A DNA stretch of 64,000 nt from Nocardia grenadensis NBRC 108939 (GTDB lineage Bacteria; Actinomycetota; Actinomycetes; Mycobacteriales; Mycobacteriaceae): contig NZ_BDCJ01000023.1 in assembly GCF_001613445.1 (NCBI RefSeq), forward strand, positions 1 to 64,000, in the 5' to 3' direction. Positions 1-9,644 of the stretch are shown piece by piece (position 1 is the first letter of the stretch; each line of letters begins with the position of its first letter). A program made the translations under genes and the position numbers. The notes below the pieces were generated by a model that was not told the origin of the DNA, searched no databases, and saw only the letters and a list, made by a program, of their open reading frames with translations.

Positions 1-140
1 CGTAACACTCGACACATGCGGGTTGCGTCGGCATTCGATCTTCGGGTCGGATGCCGACTTGACCGTCCGGTCAGCCTGCGTCTGTTCGCTTTCACGAACA
101 GGAGCGACCTGTCGGTGCCGAGTTCGGCGAGGCCCTGAAA

Positions 141-257
141 GGGTCGAGGCCCGTCCCGCCGTTCAGCCGTCGAAGTGCATGCGCCGAAGGCGCGAGTCTC
201 GGCGGCTGAACGGCGGGACCAAGGGGGCCTCGACCCCGCGACGCCGGAGGCGTCGCC
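141..257. repeat. Nested inverted repeats (palindromic intergenic element)
   Basis: Bases 153-169 and 203-219 are perfect 17-bp inverted arms. They are continued outward by 141-152 pairing with 225-236, across a short asymmetric bulge. The loop holds a small hairpin (gcgcc-gaa-ggcgc, 181-193). A separate 8-bp hairpin (gcgacgcc / ggcgtcgc) follows at 239-257. The element lies in the non-coding left edge before the NUDIX gene. It could be a terminator for a gene to the left or a dispersed palindromic repeat; one copy cannot decide. Confidence 0.7.
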
Positions 258-271
258 AATAAACACTGCTC

Positions 272-277
272 TAGTAT
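272..277 (+). promoter_or_regulatory. Putative -10 box of a leaderless promoter
   Basis: TAGTAT matches the actinobacterial TAnnnT -10 element. The first base of the GTG start at 284 lies seven bases after it, where transcription would begin. No Shine-Dalgarno precedes that GTG. Both facts fit a leaderless mRNA, which is common in mycobacteria. No -35 element is obvious. Confidence 0.45.
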
Positions 278-283
278 TGCGTA

Positions 284-820
284 GTGTCTCCGGCCGATCG
301 TGCGAACAGTAGACGCCGCCAGCCGCGGCGTCGTGGTTCGGCCGGTGGTGCGGCGAAACCTCGTATGCGTACCGTGCGGGAGACTTCGGCCGGGGGGCTG
401 GTGGTCGATGGGCTGGACGGTCCGGCGGAAGCGCGCTGCGCCGCTTTGATCGGCCGTACCGACCGGCGGGGCCGGCTGCTATGGTCGCTGCCCAAAGGAC
501 ATATCGAAGAGGGTGAATCCTCGGAACAAACGGCAATCCGGGAGGTTGCCGAGGAAACCGGTATCCAAGGCGTCGTCGTCGCCGAATTGGGCAGTATCGA
601 TTACTGGTTCGTCACCGAGGGTCGGCGGGTACACAAAACGGTGCATCATTTTCTGCTGCGTTCGGTCGGTGGTGAATTGTCCGACGCGGATGTCGAGGTA
701 ACCCAGGTGGACTGGGTACCGCTGAGCGAATTGAACTCGAGGCTGGCCTACGCGGATGAGCGGAGGCTGGCCGAGGTGGCGAACCGCCTGATCGACCGGA
801 TGGAGACCGGCAAGCGATGA
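284..820 (+). CDS. NUDIX hydrolase (MutT4-like)
   Basis: The 178-residue protein carries a complete Nudix box, G-x5-E-x7-REVAEETG, in the stretch GHIEEGESSEQTAIREVAEE, so it should hydrolyse a nucleoside diphosphate linked to another group. Its exact substrate cannot be read from sequence. The GTG at 284 is preferred because a -10 box sits seven bases upstream. The first 27 residues are basic and low-complexity, and an internal ATG at 365 would give a shorter 151-residue form. The stop overlaps the next start (ATGA), so it is translationally coupled to the DUF6049 gene, as Rv3908 (mutT4) is to Rv3909. The M. tuberculosis relative is longer, so sub-family identity rests on position and motif. 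Confidence 0.9.
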   Translation: MSPADRANSRRRQPRRRGSAGGAAKPRMRTVRETSAGGLVVDGLDGPAEARCAALIGRTDRRGRLLWSLPKGHIEEGESSEQTAIREVAEETGIQGVVVAELGSIDYWFVTEGRRVHKTVHHFLLRSVGGELSDADVEVTQVDWVPLSELNSRLAYADERRLAEVANRLIDRMETGKR

Positions 821-3429
821 CGCGTGGACTGAGTCGGATCATGCTCGTGATCCTGACCATCCTCGGTTCGGCGGCGCTGCCCGCGCTGCTCGGATCCCCG
901 GCTCACGCCCAGCCCACGGGATCGGCAGAGGACGACTCGATGCCGCAGTTCCTGAAGTTATCCCTGGATTCGGTGAGTCCGGGCACCGTCACCGCGCAGA
1001 GCGAGTCGGTGCTCACGGTAGCGGGCACCGTCACCAATATCGGTGACCGCGGGGTAGACGAGGTGGCCGTGCGGGTGCAGCGGGCGCGGCCGGTATCGGA
1101 TCCCAGCGAGTTGCGTACGGCGCTGAAGCTCGACCAGGTGAATTACGAACTGCCGACGCCTTTCCAGGATGTCGCGGTGCGGCTGGAACCGGGCCAGCGG
1201 CAACAGTTCACCATGACCGTCCCGCTGCGGGACGCGTCGGGGACCTCGCTGAACATCACCGAACCGGGTGTGTACCCGCTGCTGCTCAATGTCAACGGGA
1301 CCCCGGATTATGGTGGCCAGGCGCGATTGGACGATGCGCGGTTCCTGTTGCCGGTGCTGGGGTTGCCGGCCGCCGCGGACGGGAGCGCTCCGCCGCTACC
1401 CACACCCGCCGCTCCGCCGGTGCAGACCACTCTCCTGTGGCCGCTGGCCGATCGCCCCCGCATGGTGGCCGGGCAGACCGGCGATCTGGATCGGGAGGTC
1501 GAGCTGACCGATGACGAGCTGGCCGCGTCGGTGAGCCGCGGGGGCCGGTTGGACGAACTGGTGGGCGCCCTGGAGTCGGTTTTCGGCGACGATCGGGCGG
1601 CCGACGGTCCGTCCTCGGCGGTCTGCCTGGCGATCGATCCCGATCTGCTACTCACCGTGCAGGCCATGACCAGCGATTATCGCGTGTTGGCCAGTCCGTC
1701 CGATCCGGACGGCGCGACGCGTCCGGGTGCGGGGACCGAGTCGGCGAACGCCTGGCTGGACCGGTTGCGGAATCTGGCGTCCTCGATGTGCACGGTGGCG
1801 CTGCCCTTCGCCCAGGTCGATATCGAGGCGCTGGCGGCGGCCGCCGATCCCGCGCTGACCGCGCGGGCGCTGGATGCGCCGGCGACGATCGTCGACTCGG
1901 TCCTGAATACCCGCTCCGTTCGCGGTGTGAGCCTGCCCGACGCCAGCAGCCTGGACCAGGGCGCGGCACAGCTTTTGAAGAACCAGGGGTTCGGGACCGC
2001 GGTGCTGGCCGCCAATGCGGTGGCGCCCGAGGGCGGCGTCGGCGATCCGTACGCGGCCGTCCCGGATCTGGTGCGGCTGCCCGGCGTGCCGGGGATGGCT
2101 CCGCCCGCGCCGGCTCCCGAGTCCGGTGCCACTCCCGATGCCGTACCCGCCGGTGACACCGCCGACGACGGTGCCCGGCCGGATGCCGGTGCGCCGGCAC
2201 AGACCCCGGCGGGGGCCGCGCCGGCGCAACCGGGTGGTGGCGGTTCCTCGACGTCCGATCCGGCGCTCCGTGTGGCGGCCTTCGATATCTGGCCCGCGGC
2301 CGCGCTGGCCGGGGTCGGATCCAATCCGCCCACGCCGGCCTATGTACCGGAATCGGCACGGTACGCGGTGACCAACGATTCCCGGACCGCGCGACTGCAG
2401 GACGCGCTCGGGGCGGTGTCCTGGCGGGCGCTGCAGGCCGATCCGGGCCGGCCGCGTTCGCAGTTGATCATGCCGCCGCAGCAGTGGGGAGCGAACCGGG
2501 ACGAGGCCGCCGCGCTGCTGCGCCAGCTCGACCTGCTGGTCGAGAACAAACTGGTCGACCCCCGACCGTTCGACGATCTCGTCGCTCAAGCGCCCGATCC
2601 GGTCCCGTATCAGCTGACCCCACTGCCGGAGGCTGCCGTGGAGGCGGTGCCGGTCCATTTCGCGACCCCCGCGCGCGACCAGTCGCATCGGATCTCGCAG
2701 CTGCTACAGGCGATGGTGGAGGTGCCCGAGGCGGCGCCGACCCCGCGTGCCTATCTCGATCCGCTGCGCGACGACCTGGTGCGCGCGCTATCGCTGTCCG
2801 ATCGGCGCGGCGGTCCCACCGCGCAGGCCGAGGTCTTCGCGCAGCGCCGGGTCGACAAGGCGACATCGACGGTCGACGAGATCTTCCGTTCGGTGACGGT
2901 GCTGCCGCCCGGCGGGGTGTACACGCTGGCCTCCGAGTCGAGTCCGCTGCTGCTGGTGGCCCGCAACGATCTGCCCGTATCGGTGCGGATCAGGTTCCGG
3001 ATCGACGCACCGGCGGAAACCAAGATCACCGATATCGGTGAACAGCTGCTGCCGCCGCGCGGTACCCGGTCGTTCCAGATCCCGACCGAGGTCAGTGACA
3101 GCCGCAAACTCGTGGTGCCGATCTCACTGAGCACTCCGGACGGGGTGCCGCTGGGCTACGCCACCTCGATCTCGGTGCGATCCAACGCCTACGGCCAGAT
3201 TCTGGCGATCATCACCGCATGCGCGGCCGCCCTGCTGTTCCTGCTGGCCGGTCGCCGGTTGTGGCGGCGTTTCCACGGTAAACGCGATCCCGCCGACAAA
3301 GGTATCGATCCCGGATTGCGGCAGCGGGTGGTCCGGTTGGGCCGGGCGCGTCGCCGTGGGCGAGGCCGTTCCGCGCCACAGGTAAGCGAGGCGACCCGGG
3401 AGGCGACGCGCGGCCGGGAACGGGTGTAG
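817..3429 (+). CDS. DUF6049 family secreted, membrane-anchored protein (Rv3909-like)
   Basis: 870 residues. A signal peptide (MTRGLSRIMLVILTILGSAA..., ending near PAHA at about 31) leads a large extracellular part. A transmembrane segment lies near residues 788-812 (LAIITACAAALLFLLAG), followed by a basic cytoplasmic tail rich in RR/GR. An immunoglobulin-like fold in the first 180 residues is likely from the alternating strands. A Pro/Ala-rich low-complexity stretch lies around residues 425-475. The biochemical role of the family is unknown to me. It is always found between a mutT-like gene and murJ in Mycobacteriales, which suggests an envelope function. The start overlaps the NUDIX stop by four bases. 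Confidence 0.88.
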   Translation: MTRGLSRIMLVILTILGSAALPALLGSPAHAQPTGSAEDDSMPQFLKLSLDSVSPGTVTAQSESVLTVAGTVTNIGDRGVDEVAVRVQRARPVSDPSELRTALKLDQVNYELPTPFQDVAVRLEPGQRQQFTMTVPLRDASGTSLNITEPGVYPLLLNVNGTPDYGGQARLDDARFLLPVLGLPAAADGSAPPLPTPAAPPVQTTLLWPLADRPRMVAGQTGDLDREVELTDDELAASVSRGGRLDELVGALESVFGDDRAADGPSSAVCLAIDPDLLLTVQAMTSDYRVLASPSDPDGATRPGAGTESANAWLDRLRNLASSMCTVALPFAQVDIEALAAAADPALTARALDAPATIVDSVLNTRSVRGVSLPDASSLDQGAAQLLKNQGFGTAVLAANAVAPEGGVGDPYAAVPDLVRLPGVPGMAPPAPAPESGATPDAVPAGDTADDGARPDAGAPAQTPAGAAPAQPGGGGSSTSDPALRVAAFDIWPAAALAGVGSNPPTPAYVPESARYAVTNDSRTARLQDALGAVSWRALQADPGRPRSQLIMPPQQWGANRDEAAALLRQLDLLVENKLVDPRPFDDLVAQAPDPVPYQLTPLPEAAVEAVPVHFATPARDQSHRISQLLQAMVEVPEAAPTPRAYLDPLRDDLVRALSLSDRRGGPTAQAEVFAQRRVDKATSTVDEIFRSVTVLPPGGVYTLASESSPLLLVARNDLPVSVRIRFRIDAPAETKITDIGEQLLPPRGTRSFQIPTEVSDSRKLVVPISLSTPDGVPLGYATSISVRSNAYGQILAIITACAAALLFLLAGRRLWRRFHGKRDPADKGIDPGLRQRVVRLGRARRRGRGRSAPQVSEATREATRGRERV

Positions 3430-3754
3430 CGGCGGATTCCCACGCCGGCGGACCGGATCGGCGTCGGTTTCCCGAGAACCTCGGCTTCCGTGTGCCGCGT
3501 GGTCGCCGCTTGTTCGGCGGCCGGCTCCGGAGCTCCGACGGCCGGGCGTGGTGCACACGGCCGGGAGAGGGTGACCCGGACCCGGGACCCGTGGAAGATG
3601 GAGGGGTGCGCACCGGCTGCCCGGGTTCACCCGGGTGCCGGTGCGTATTCGGACGCGTTGCCGGCCGTTCGTCGGGCGCGAACGCCGAGACAATGTGTTC
3701 GACGCGACACAGGGGACAACCGCCGCGCGGGGTCCGGGCGATACAGGAGGCATG
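3430..3754. other. Intergenic stretch before murJ
   Basis: There is no gene I can support here. The murJ reading frame stays open back to 3635, so a longer murJ N-terminus is formally possible. The strong AGGAGG at 3745-3750 argues for the start at 3755 (or 3752). I see no clear hairpin or promoter. Confidence 0.5.
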
Positions 3755-6700
3755 ATGAGCGACGATGAATCCTCCGCTCATCGGCAGCAGCCCGGTCGAC
3801 AACCCGACGGTCCACGAGCCCGCCGGTCCCCCAGCGCACCGTGGGAGCGAGCACCTCGGGCTCCCGGCTCGGAGACGGATATGACCGGCCATCCCGGCGA
3901 TCCGGAACTGGACCGCGACCGCGCCGGCGCGTTCCCGGAGCCGCCCCCGCAATTGCGCCGGCCCGAGCGCTCCGGCACTCCGGCGGATCGGTCCGTCCCG
4001 CCCGGTTCGCGGCCGGGACCGGGACCTCGTCCCGGCCCGCATCCGGGGGAGGACCGCTATACCCCCAACCGGCCGCAGCAGCCGGATCCGCGCATGCCCC
4101 GGAATCAGCCGCCCGGGCGGCCCGTGAATCCGCCGGGTGCCCGCCCGCCCGTACCACCCGAGCAACGCTCCGCACCCCCCTCGGGTGCCCGCCCAGCCAT
4201 CCCACCGGAACAGCGCTCCGCACCACCGGCGGGTGCCCGTCCGACGCTCCCACCCGAGCAACGCTCCGCGCCTTCCACGGGCGCCCGCCCAGCTGTCCCA
4301 CCAGAACAGCGCTCCGCGCCTTCCACGGGTGCCCGCCCGGCCGTTGCCCCCGAGCGACGGCCCGCCCCCCCGGGACCCCCACAGGCCGCCGTACCGCCGA
4401 TGCCGGGCGGCCGTCAGCAGCCACCCCCGGGCCGGTCGCCCGGGCCGGGTCGGCCGCCGGCACCCGGTGCTCGCCCGCCGAGCCCGGGACGACCCTACGA
4501 AGGGCGCCCTCTTCCAGACGGTGCGGGCCCGTCCTCCGAGCCGTTCCCCGCGCAACGGATGCGGCCGATGCAGCCGCCACCCCCCGGTGGTCCGCCGCCG
4601 GGCCGCACCGGGCCCCAGGACCGGCCTCCGATGCCTCCCCAGGCCCGGCCGCAGTCGCCGGAATCCCAGCCCCGGGTGCGCAACCGGCCCGGGCCGCAGC
4701 AGCCGCCTGCCGCCCCGGCCGCGTCGCGGCAGGCGCCACCGTCCCAGCCTTTCCGTCAGGTACCGGCGGGCCGCGAACCCGCACCGGTCGCCGCCGACGC
4801 GGTTCCCGCGCACAATCGGCCGGGCACCGGCCGGATGCCCGCGGTCGCCGTCGCGGAGAAACCCGCCGCGGACGCGGTCCCGGACAAGGCCGACAACAGC
4901 CAGGCCAGACTGCTGAAGGATTCCGGGTCGATCGCGATCGCCACCCTGATCAGCCGTATCACCGGTTTCGGTAAACAGCTCCTGCTGCTGGCGGTGCTCG
5001 GCCCGGCCGTCGCCAGCTCGTTCACCTCCGCCAGCCTCATTCCGAACATGATCGCCGAACTGGTACTGGGGGCGGTGCTGACGGCGATCGTGGTCCCCAC
5101 GCTGGTCCGGGCCGAACAGGAGGACGCCGACGGCGGCGCCGCCTTCATCCGGCGCCTGGTCACCGCGGCCTCGGTCATCCTCGGCACCGCCGCGCTGCTG
5201 GCCACCGCGGCAGCGCCGATTCTGGCCACCCATGTCTTCGTCTCGGCCGACGGCAAGGTCAACACCGCCCTCACCACGGCACTCACCTTCCTGCTGGTGC
5301 CTGCGGTGCTGTTCTACGGGTTGTCCGGGATGTTCACCGCCATCCTCAATACCCGGGGCGCGTTCAAACCGGGTGCCTGGGCACCGGTGTTCAACAATGT
5401 GGTGGTCCTGGTCGTACTCGGCCTGTACGCGCTGACACCGGGGGAGATCACGCTGGACCCGGTGCGGATGAGTGACCCGAAACTGCTCGTGCTGGGTTGC
5501 GGTGTCACCCTCGGCGTCGTCGTGCAGGCCGTCGGTCTGCTACCCGCGATCCGCCGCCAGGGCATCGATCTGCGCCCGCTGTGGGGGGTGGACACCCGCC
5601 TCAAACAGTTCGGCACGATGGCGGCCGCCATCATCCTGTACGTGCTGATCAGCCAGATCGGCGCCATCTTCGCGAACAATATCTCCTCGCAGGCCGACGA
5701 GGCGGGCCCGGCGATCTACCAGAACGCCTGGCTGCTGCTCCAGCTGCCCTACGGCGTCATCGGCGTCACCCTGCTCACCGCGATCATGCCCCGGCTGAGC
5801 CGCAACGCCGCCAACGACGACACCCCCGCGGTGGTCGACGATCTCTCGGCCGCCACCCGGCTGACCATGATCGCGCTCATCCCCATCGTCACCTTCCTGA
5901 CGATCGCCGGTCCGCAGGTCGGCGACGCGCTGTTCGGTTACGCCCGGTTCGCCGAAGACGCCTCCCGGCTCGGTACCGCGGTGAGCTTCTCGGCGTTCAC
6001 CCTGATCCCGTACTCGCTGGTGCTGATCCATCTGCGCGTGTTCTACGCCCGCGAACAGGCGTGGACACCCACCTGGATCATTCTCGGGATCACCACGGTC
6101 AAGATCCTGTTCTCGGCGCTGGCCCCGTTCATCGCCGACAGCAGCCAGCAGGTGGTGATCGTGCTCGGCGTCGCGACCGGGCTCGGCTTCACCACCGGCG
6201 CGGTGATCGGCGGCTACCTGCTGCACCGCAGCCTGGGTGATCTGCGGATGGCCAATGTCGGGCGCACGGTCAGCCGGGTGCTTTTGGCCTCGCTGGCCGG
6301 TGGTGCGGTCATGCTCATCGCGGACCGGGTCATGGGACTGGACCGGCTGACCGAATCGCTCGGCGGTCCCGGCTCGTTCATCCGGGTGGGGATCACCGCG
6401 ATCGTCATGTTCGCGGTGGCGTTCGGGTTGATGCGCCTGGCCGGTATCCCCGAGGTCGTCGCGATCACGGTGGCCGTATCGCGTCGCCTAGGCATCACCC
6501 CGCCGGCCCCCGAGATCGACCTCGGACCCGCCGAGGACGAATACGCCACTCGCATTCTGCACCGGCCGGATCCATATCTGGCGTACTCCGGCTTCGACTC
6601 CGCCATGGACGCGCAGAGCACCATGGTGCTGCCGGTGATCCGGCCGGACTCGGTTGAGCGCACCGGCGCGGGCCAGTTCCCGTACCCTGTTCGGCAGACG

Positions 6701-8668
6701 AGCACAAGAGGCAGGACCGCTGAAGTTGCGGCATACCAGGGCGAAGGAGGTCCGAGGGTGAGCGACGACGCGGTGGGCGAGCGCCCAGCCGCCGATTCTT
6801 CCTCGAATCCGGCGAGCGGTCGCCTGTCCACCGATGTTCCCCCGGAGCAGTCGGCACCGGGCGACCCGCACACCCGGCACGGGGTCGGTGGACCGTCCGC
6901 GCACGATCCGGCGTACTCGGCGGAGCAGCGGTCGGAAGCGGGGGCCTACCCCGACGACGACGAAACCGCGCGCTTCGCGGACGGATCGGACGACGGAAAC
7001 GAACCGGGAGAGCCCGGCGAACACCTGTCGGAAGAGCAGTTGCACCAGACCGGTGCGCCGGTCTCGGCCACCGACCCGGTCTATGACACCGGCATGATCC
7101 CGGTGCCGCCGATGGCCCGGTCCAGTCGGGTGCAGCGCGGCCCCGAACTCATTCCCGGCGCCTCGGTCGCCGGTGGCCGGTACCGGCTGCTGGCCGGGCA
7201 CGGCGGGGCGCGCGGGCTGCGGTTCTGGCAGGCACTCGATATCAAACTCGATCGTGAGGTCGCGCTGACCTTCGTCGACGCCGATCAGAAGGCCGCCGGT
7301 AATTCCGGCCAGGACGGTCCGCAGGCGATCCTGTCCCGGACCCTGCGGTTGGGCCGGATCAACTCGCCGGGTCTGGCCCGGGTGCTGGATGTGGTGCGCG
7401 GTAGTTCCGGCGGCATCGTGGTCGCCGAATGGACTCCGGGCCGGTCACTGCGCGAGATGGCCGAAACCGTCCCGTCGCCGATCGGTGCCGCACGCGCCAT
7501 CCGGATCCTGGCGTCGGCCACCGAAATGGCCCACCGCAGCGGCGGAGCCCTGTCGATCGACCATCCGGACCGAATCCGCATCAGCGCGTCCGGCGATGCG
7601 GTGCTGGCCTTCCCCGGCACCCTGGGTGACGCGGATCCGCAGGGTGACGTCCGTGGCCTGGGCGCCATGCTGTATGCCCTCATGACCGCCCGCTGGCCGC
7701 TGCGCCCGGGTGGGAGCGGTAACGCCGCGACGGTCGGCGGCCTGCGCCTGGCCGATTTCGGTCCGGACGGCACGCCGGTGGAGCCGCGTCAGATCCGGCC
7801 CGAGGTCCCGTTCGAGATCTCCGCGGTGGCGGTGCGGTCGCTGGAACCCAATACGGGTGTCCGGACCGCCGCCACCATCCAGCATGTGCTGGAGCAGGCG
7901 TCGGTGGTGGATCAGAAGACCGATTTGATTCCGGTGCTGCGGCTCGGGCAGCGGGCTCCGTCGCCGGCCGACGAATCGCTGGCCGATCCGGAACTGCTCG
8001 CCGCCGAACGCGAGAAATCGCAGCGGATGATGTGGATCATGGTGGCCCTGGGCATACTCACCGCCCTCGTCGTCGGCATCGTCATCTGGTGGCTGGTCAG
8101 CGTTTTCGCCCCGGGTGACTCCAGCGAACCGCTCAACGAGCAGCAGGTCATCGGTCTCACCACCAGCCGCGCTCCGGATGCCTCGGAGACGCCGGCGGGT
8201 CCGTCGTCGGCACCTGCCGCGGCCGACGGTGTGCCGGTGCCGGCCAGCGGAGTGGTCGTGTTCTCCCCGGAGGGTACCCCCGACGATCCGTCCGGCGCCG
8301 CCACCACCACGGACGGCGATCCGGCGACCGCCTGGCGCACCGATCAGTACTTCCAGCAGTTCCCCGCACTGAAGAAAGGTGTCGGACTGCTGGCCACCCT
8401 GCCCAGCCCCGCGACGCTGACCAAGGTGTCGATCACCTCGTCCACCCCGGGAACGAATGTCGAGATCCGCACCTCACCCACCGAAACGGCCACCCTCGAT
8501 CAAACCCAGCTCGTCGGCACGGCCGTCCTGGCCGACGGGGTGACCGAGGTGCCGATCCGGACCGATCAACCGGCGCGTTACGTCCTCATCTGGGTCACCG
8601 GACTGGGTAATTCGGGGGCGCAGTTCCAGAGCTCCATCGCCGAACTCGGGTTCGAAGCCAAACCCTGA
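3755..8668 (+). CDS. murJ: MurJ/MviN lipid II flippase fused to a pseudokinase
   Basis: This is a fusion of about 1,637 residues. It has a Pro/Arg-rich disordered N-terminus (about 1-375), a MATE-type MurJ membrane domain with about 14 helices (about 380-915, beginning SRITGFGKQLLLL), a disordered linker, a protein-kinase-like domain (about 1133-1385), one transmembrane helix (about 1423-1450) and an extracellular C-terminal beta-rich, discoidin-like domain (about 1500-1637). The kinase fold is catalytically dead: no HRD or DFG motif and no VAIK lysine are visible. In mycobacteria MurJ exports lipid II, and PknB phosphorylates the pseudokinase so that FhaA can bind; PknB and FhaA are both in this window. 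The ATG at 3755 follows AGGAGG; 3752 is the alternative. It is much longer than Rv3910, mainly through the N-terminal region. Confidence 0.95.
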   Translation: MSDDESSAHRQQPGRQPDGPRARRSPSAPWERAPRAPGSETDMTGHPGDPELDRDRAGAFPEPPPQLRRPERSGTPADRSVPPGSRPGPGPRPGPHPGEDRYTPNRPQQPDPRMPRNQPPGRPVNPPGARPPVPPEQRSAPPSGARPAIPPEQRSAPPAGARPTLPPEQRSAPSTGARPAVPPEQRSAPSTGARPAVAPERRPAPPGPPQAAVPPMPGGRQQPPPGRSPGPGRPPAPGARPPSPGRPYEGRPLPDGAGPSSEPFPAQRMRPMQPPPPGGPPPGRTGPQDRPPMPPQARPQSPESQPRVRNRPGPQQPPAAPAASRQAPPSQPFRQVPAGREPAPVAADAVPAHNRPGTGRMPAVAVAEKPAADAVPDKADNSQARLLKDSGSIAIATLISRITGFGKQLLLLAVLGPAVASSFTSASLIPNMIAELVLGAVLTAIVVPTLVRAEQEDADGGAAFIRRLVTAASVILGTAALLATAAAPILATHVFVSADGKVNTALTTALTFLLVPAVLFYGLSGMFTAILNTRGAFKPGAWAPVFNNVVVLVVLGLYALTPGEITLDPVRMSDPKLLVLGCGVTLGVVVQAVGLLPAIRRQGIDLRPLWGVDTRLKQFGTMAAAIILYVLISQIGAIFANNISSQADEAGPAIYQNAWLLLQLPYGVIGVTLLTAIMPRLSRNAANDDTPAVVDDLSAATRLTMIALIPIVTFLTIAGPQVGDALFGYARFAEDASRLGTAVSFSAFTLIPYSLVLIHLRVFYAREQAWTPTWIILGITTVKILFSALAPFIADSSQQVVIVLGVATGLGFTTGAVIGGYLLHRSLGDLRMANVGRTVSRVLLASLAGGAVMLIADRVMGLDRLTESLGGPGSFIRVGITAIVMFAVAFGLMRLAGIPEVVAITVAVSRRLGITPPAPEIDLGPAEDEYATRILHRPDPYLAYSGFDSAMDAQSTMVLPVIRPDSVERTGAGQFPYPVRQTSTRGRTAEVAAYQGEGGPRVSDDAVGERPAADSSSNPASGRLSTDVPPEQSAPGDPHTRHGVGGPSAHDPAYSAEQRSEAGAYPDDDETARFADGSDDGNEPGEPGEHLSEEQLHQTGAPVSATDPVYDTGMIPVPPMARSSRVQRGPELIPGASVAGGRYRLLAGHGGARGLRFWQALDIKLDREVALTFVDADQKAAGNSGQDGPQAILSRTLRLGRINSPGLARVLDVVRGSSGGIVVAEWTPGRSLREMAETVPSPIGAARAIRILASATEMAHRSGGALSIDHPDRIRISASGDAVLAFPGTLGDADPQGDVRGLGAMLYALMTARWPLRPGGSGNAATVGGLRLADFGPDGTPVEPRQIRPEVPFEISAVAVRSLEPNTGVRTAATIQHVLEQASVVDQKTDLIPVLRLGQRAPSPADESLADPELLAAEREKSQRMMWIMVALGILTALVVGIVIWWLVSVFAPGDSSEPLNEQQVIGLTTSRAPDASETPAGPSSAPAAADGVPVPASGVVVFSPEGTPDDPSGAATTTDGDPATAWRTDQYFQQFPALKKGVGLLATLPSPATLTKVSITSSTPGTNVEIRTSPTETATLDQTQLVGTAVLADGVTEVPIRTDQPARYVLIWVTGLGNSGAQFQSSIAELGFEAKP
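4136..4375 (+). repeat. Five in-frame 48-bp repeats inside murJ
   Basis: Five consecutive 16-residue units of the form GARPAVPPEQRSAPST encode part of the disordered cytoplasmic N-terminus of MurJ. Units 3 to 5 are the most alike, and unit 5 is degenerate (APERRPAPPG). Being a whole number of codons, the array could expand or contract without breaking the frame. Confidence 0.9.
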
Positions 8669-8880
8669 TCGGTGCCTTCCGAGCGGTCCGCACGTGCACG
8701 CGGGCAGGCCGAGATCGGTTGCCGCCGAATCGATTGCCGGGATATGATCGCGCTCCGCGCTCTCAGCAGGGAGCCCGGCGGGATCAGGGGTACGATTCCG
8801 CACGCTGCCACCGCGGCGGCTGTCGGTGCCGGATCACCGGCGGTCGTTGCTACCGTGAGCGCTGTCCAAGGGGTTGGTCA

Positions 8881-9513
8881 TTGTCGTCCGAGTTGAACGC
8901 GGGGGTTCGTGCCGGGACAACACGAACCGGTGTGGTGGGAACAGGGGAACCCCAGCTGGATACGACAACCGATACGGATCTGCTGCGAGCCCACGCGAAC
9001 GGGGCACCGCATGCTTTCGCCGAACTGATCCGCAGACACAACGATCATCTGTGGCAGACCGCGGTACGCGTCTGCTACACGCCGGAGGACGCGGCCGACG
9101 CCCTGCAGGAGGCTTTGCTCTCCGCGCACCGAAACGCGGGTTCCTTCCGGGCGGAGTCCGGGGTGCGCACCTGGCTGCACCGGATCGTGGTGAATGCCTG
9201 CCTCGACCGGATCCGCCGCAACCGCGCACGGCCCACATTGTTCCTCGCGCCGGAGGCCTGGCCCGAGATATCCGACGACTCCGACGATTACAGCCGGGTC
9301 GATATCTCGCTGGTGCTCGAACGCGCGCTTTTCCGGCTTCCACCGGACCAGCGGGCCGCCGTCGTCGCGGTCGACGTGGAAGGCTACAGCGTCGCGGACG
9401 CCGCGGAACTGCTCGGCGTTCCGGTGGGCACCGTCAAGAGCAGATGTGCGCGGGCCCGGCAGCGCTTGAAGACCGAACTGGATTCTCTGCAAGTGGAGAG
9501 GAACCAGATGTAG
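8881..9513 (+). CDS. sigM: ECF RNA polymerase sigma factor SigM
   Basis: Sigma-70 region 2 (FAELIRRHNDHLW to CLDRIRRNR) and region 4 (ALFRLPPDQRAAVV to TVKSRCARARQRLK) are present, with no region 1 or 3, as in ECF sigma factors. The neighbours murJ upstream and an rsmA-type membrane gene downstream identify it as SigM. The start is uncertain. The TTG at 8881 has AAGGGG seven bases upstream and gives 210 residues, close to the 222 of M. tuberculosis SigM. In-frame GTGs at 8932 and 8935 are alternatives, and the frame stays open back to 8719. The product would be held at the membrane by the next gene's protein. Confidence 0.88.
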   Translation: MSSELNAGVRAGTTRTGVVGTGEPQLDTTTDTDLLRAHANGAPHAFAELIRRHNDHLWQTAVRVCYTPEDAADALQEALLSAHRNAGSFRAESGVRTWLHRIVVNACLDRIRRNRARPTLFLAPEAWPEISDDSDDYSRVDISLVLERALFRLPPDQRAAVVAVDVEGYSVADAAELLGVPVGTVKSRCARARQRLKTELDSLQVERNQM

Positions 9514-9644
9514 TGCCCACGCGTCAGTACCAGTGACACATTTTTCCTCCCGAACGGTATGTACCCGAGGGAGTACAGAAAAACCGGCCGCAGGAATCGG
9601 TATCCGAGTCAGATGGACGCAGCAGCATTGGAGGTGTGCAGGTC

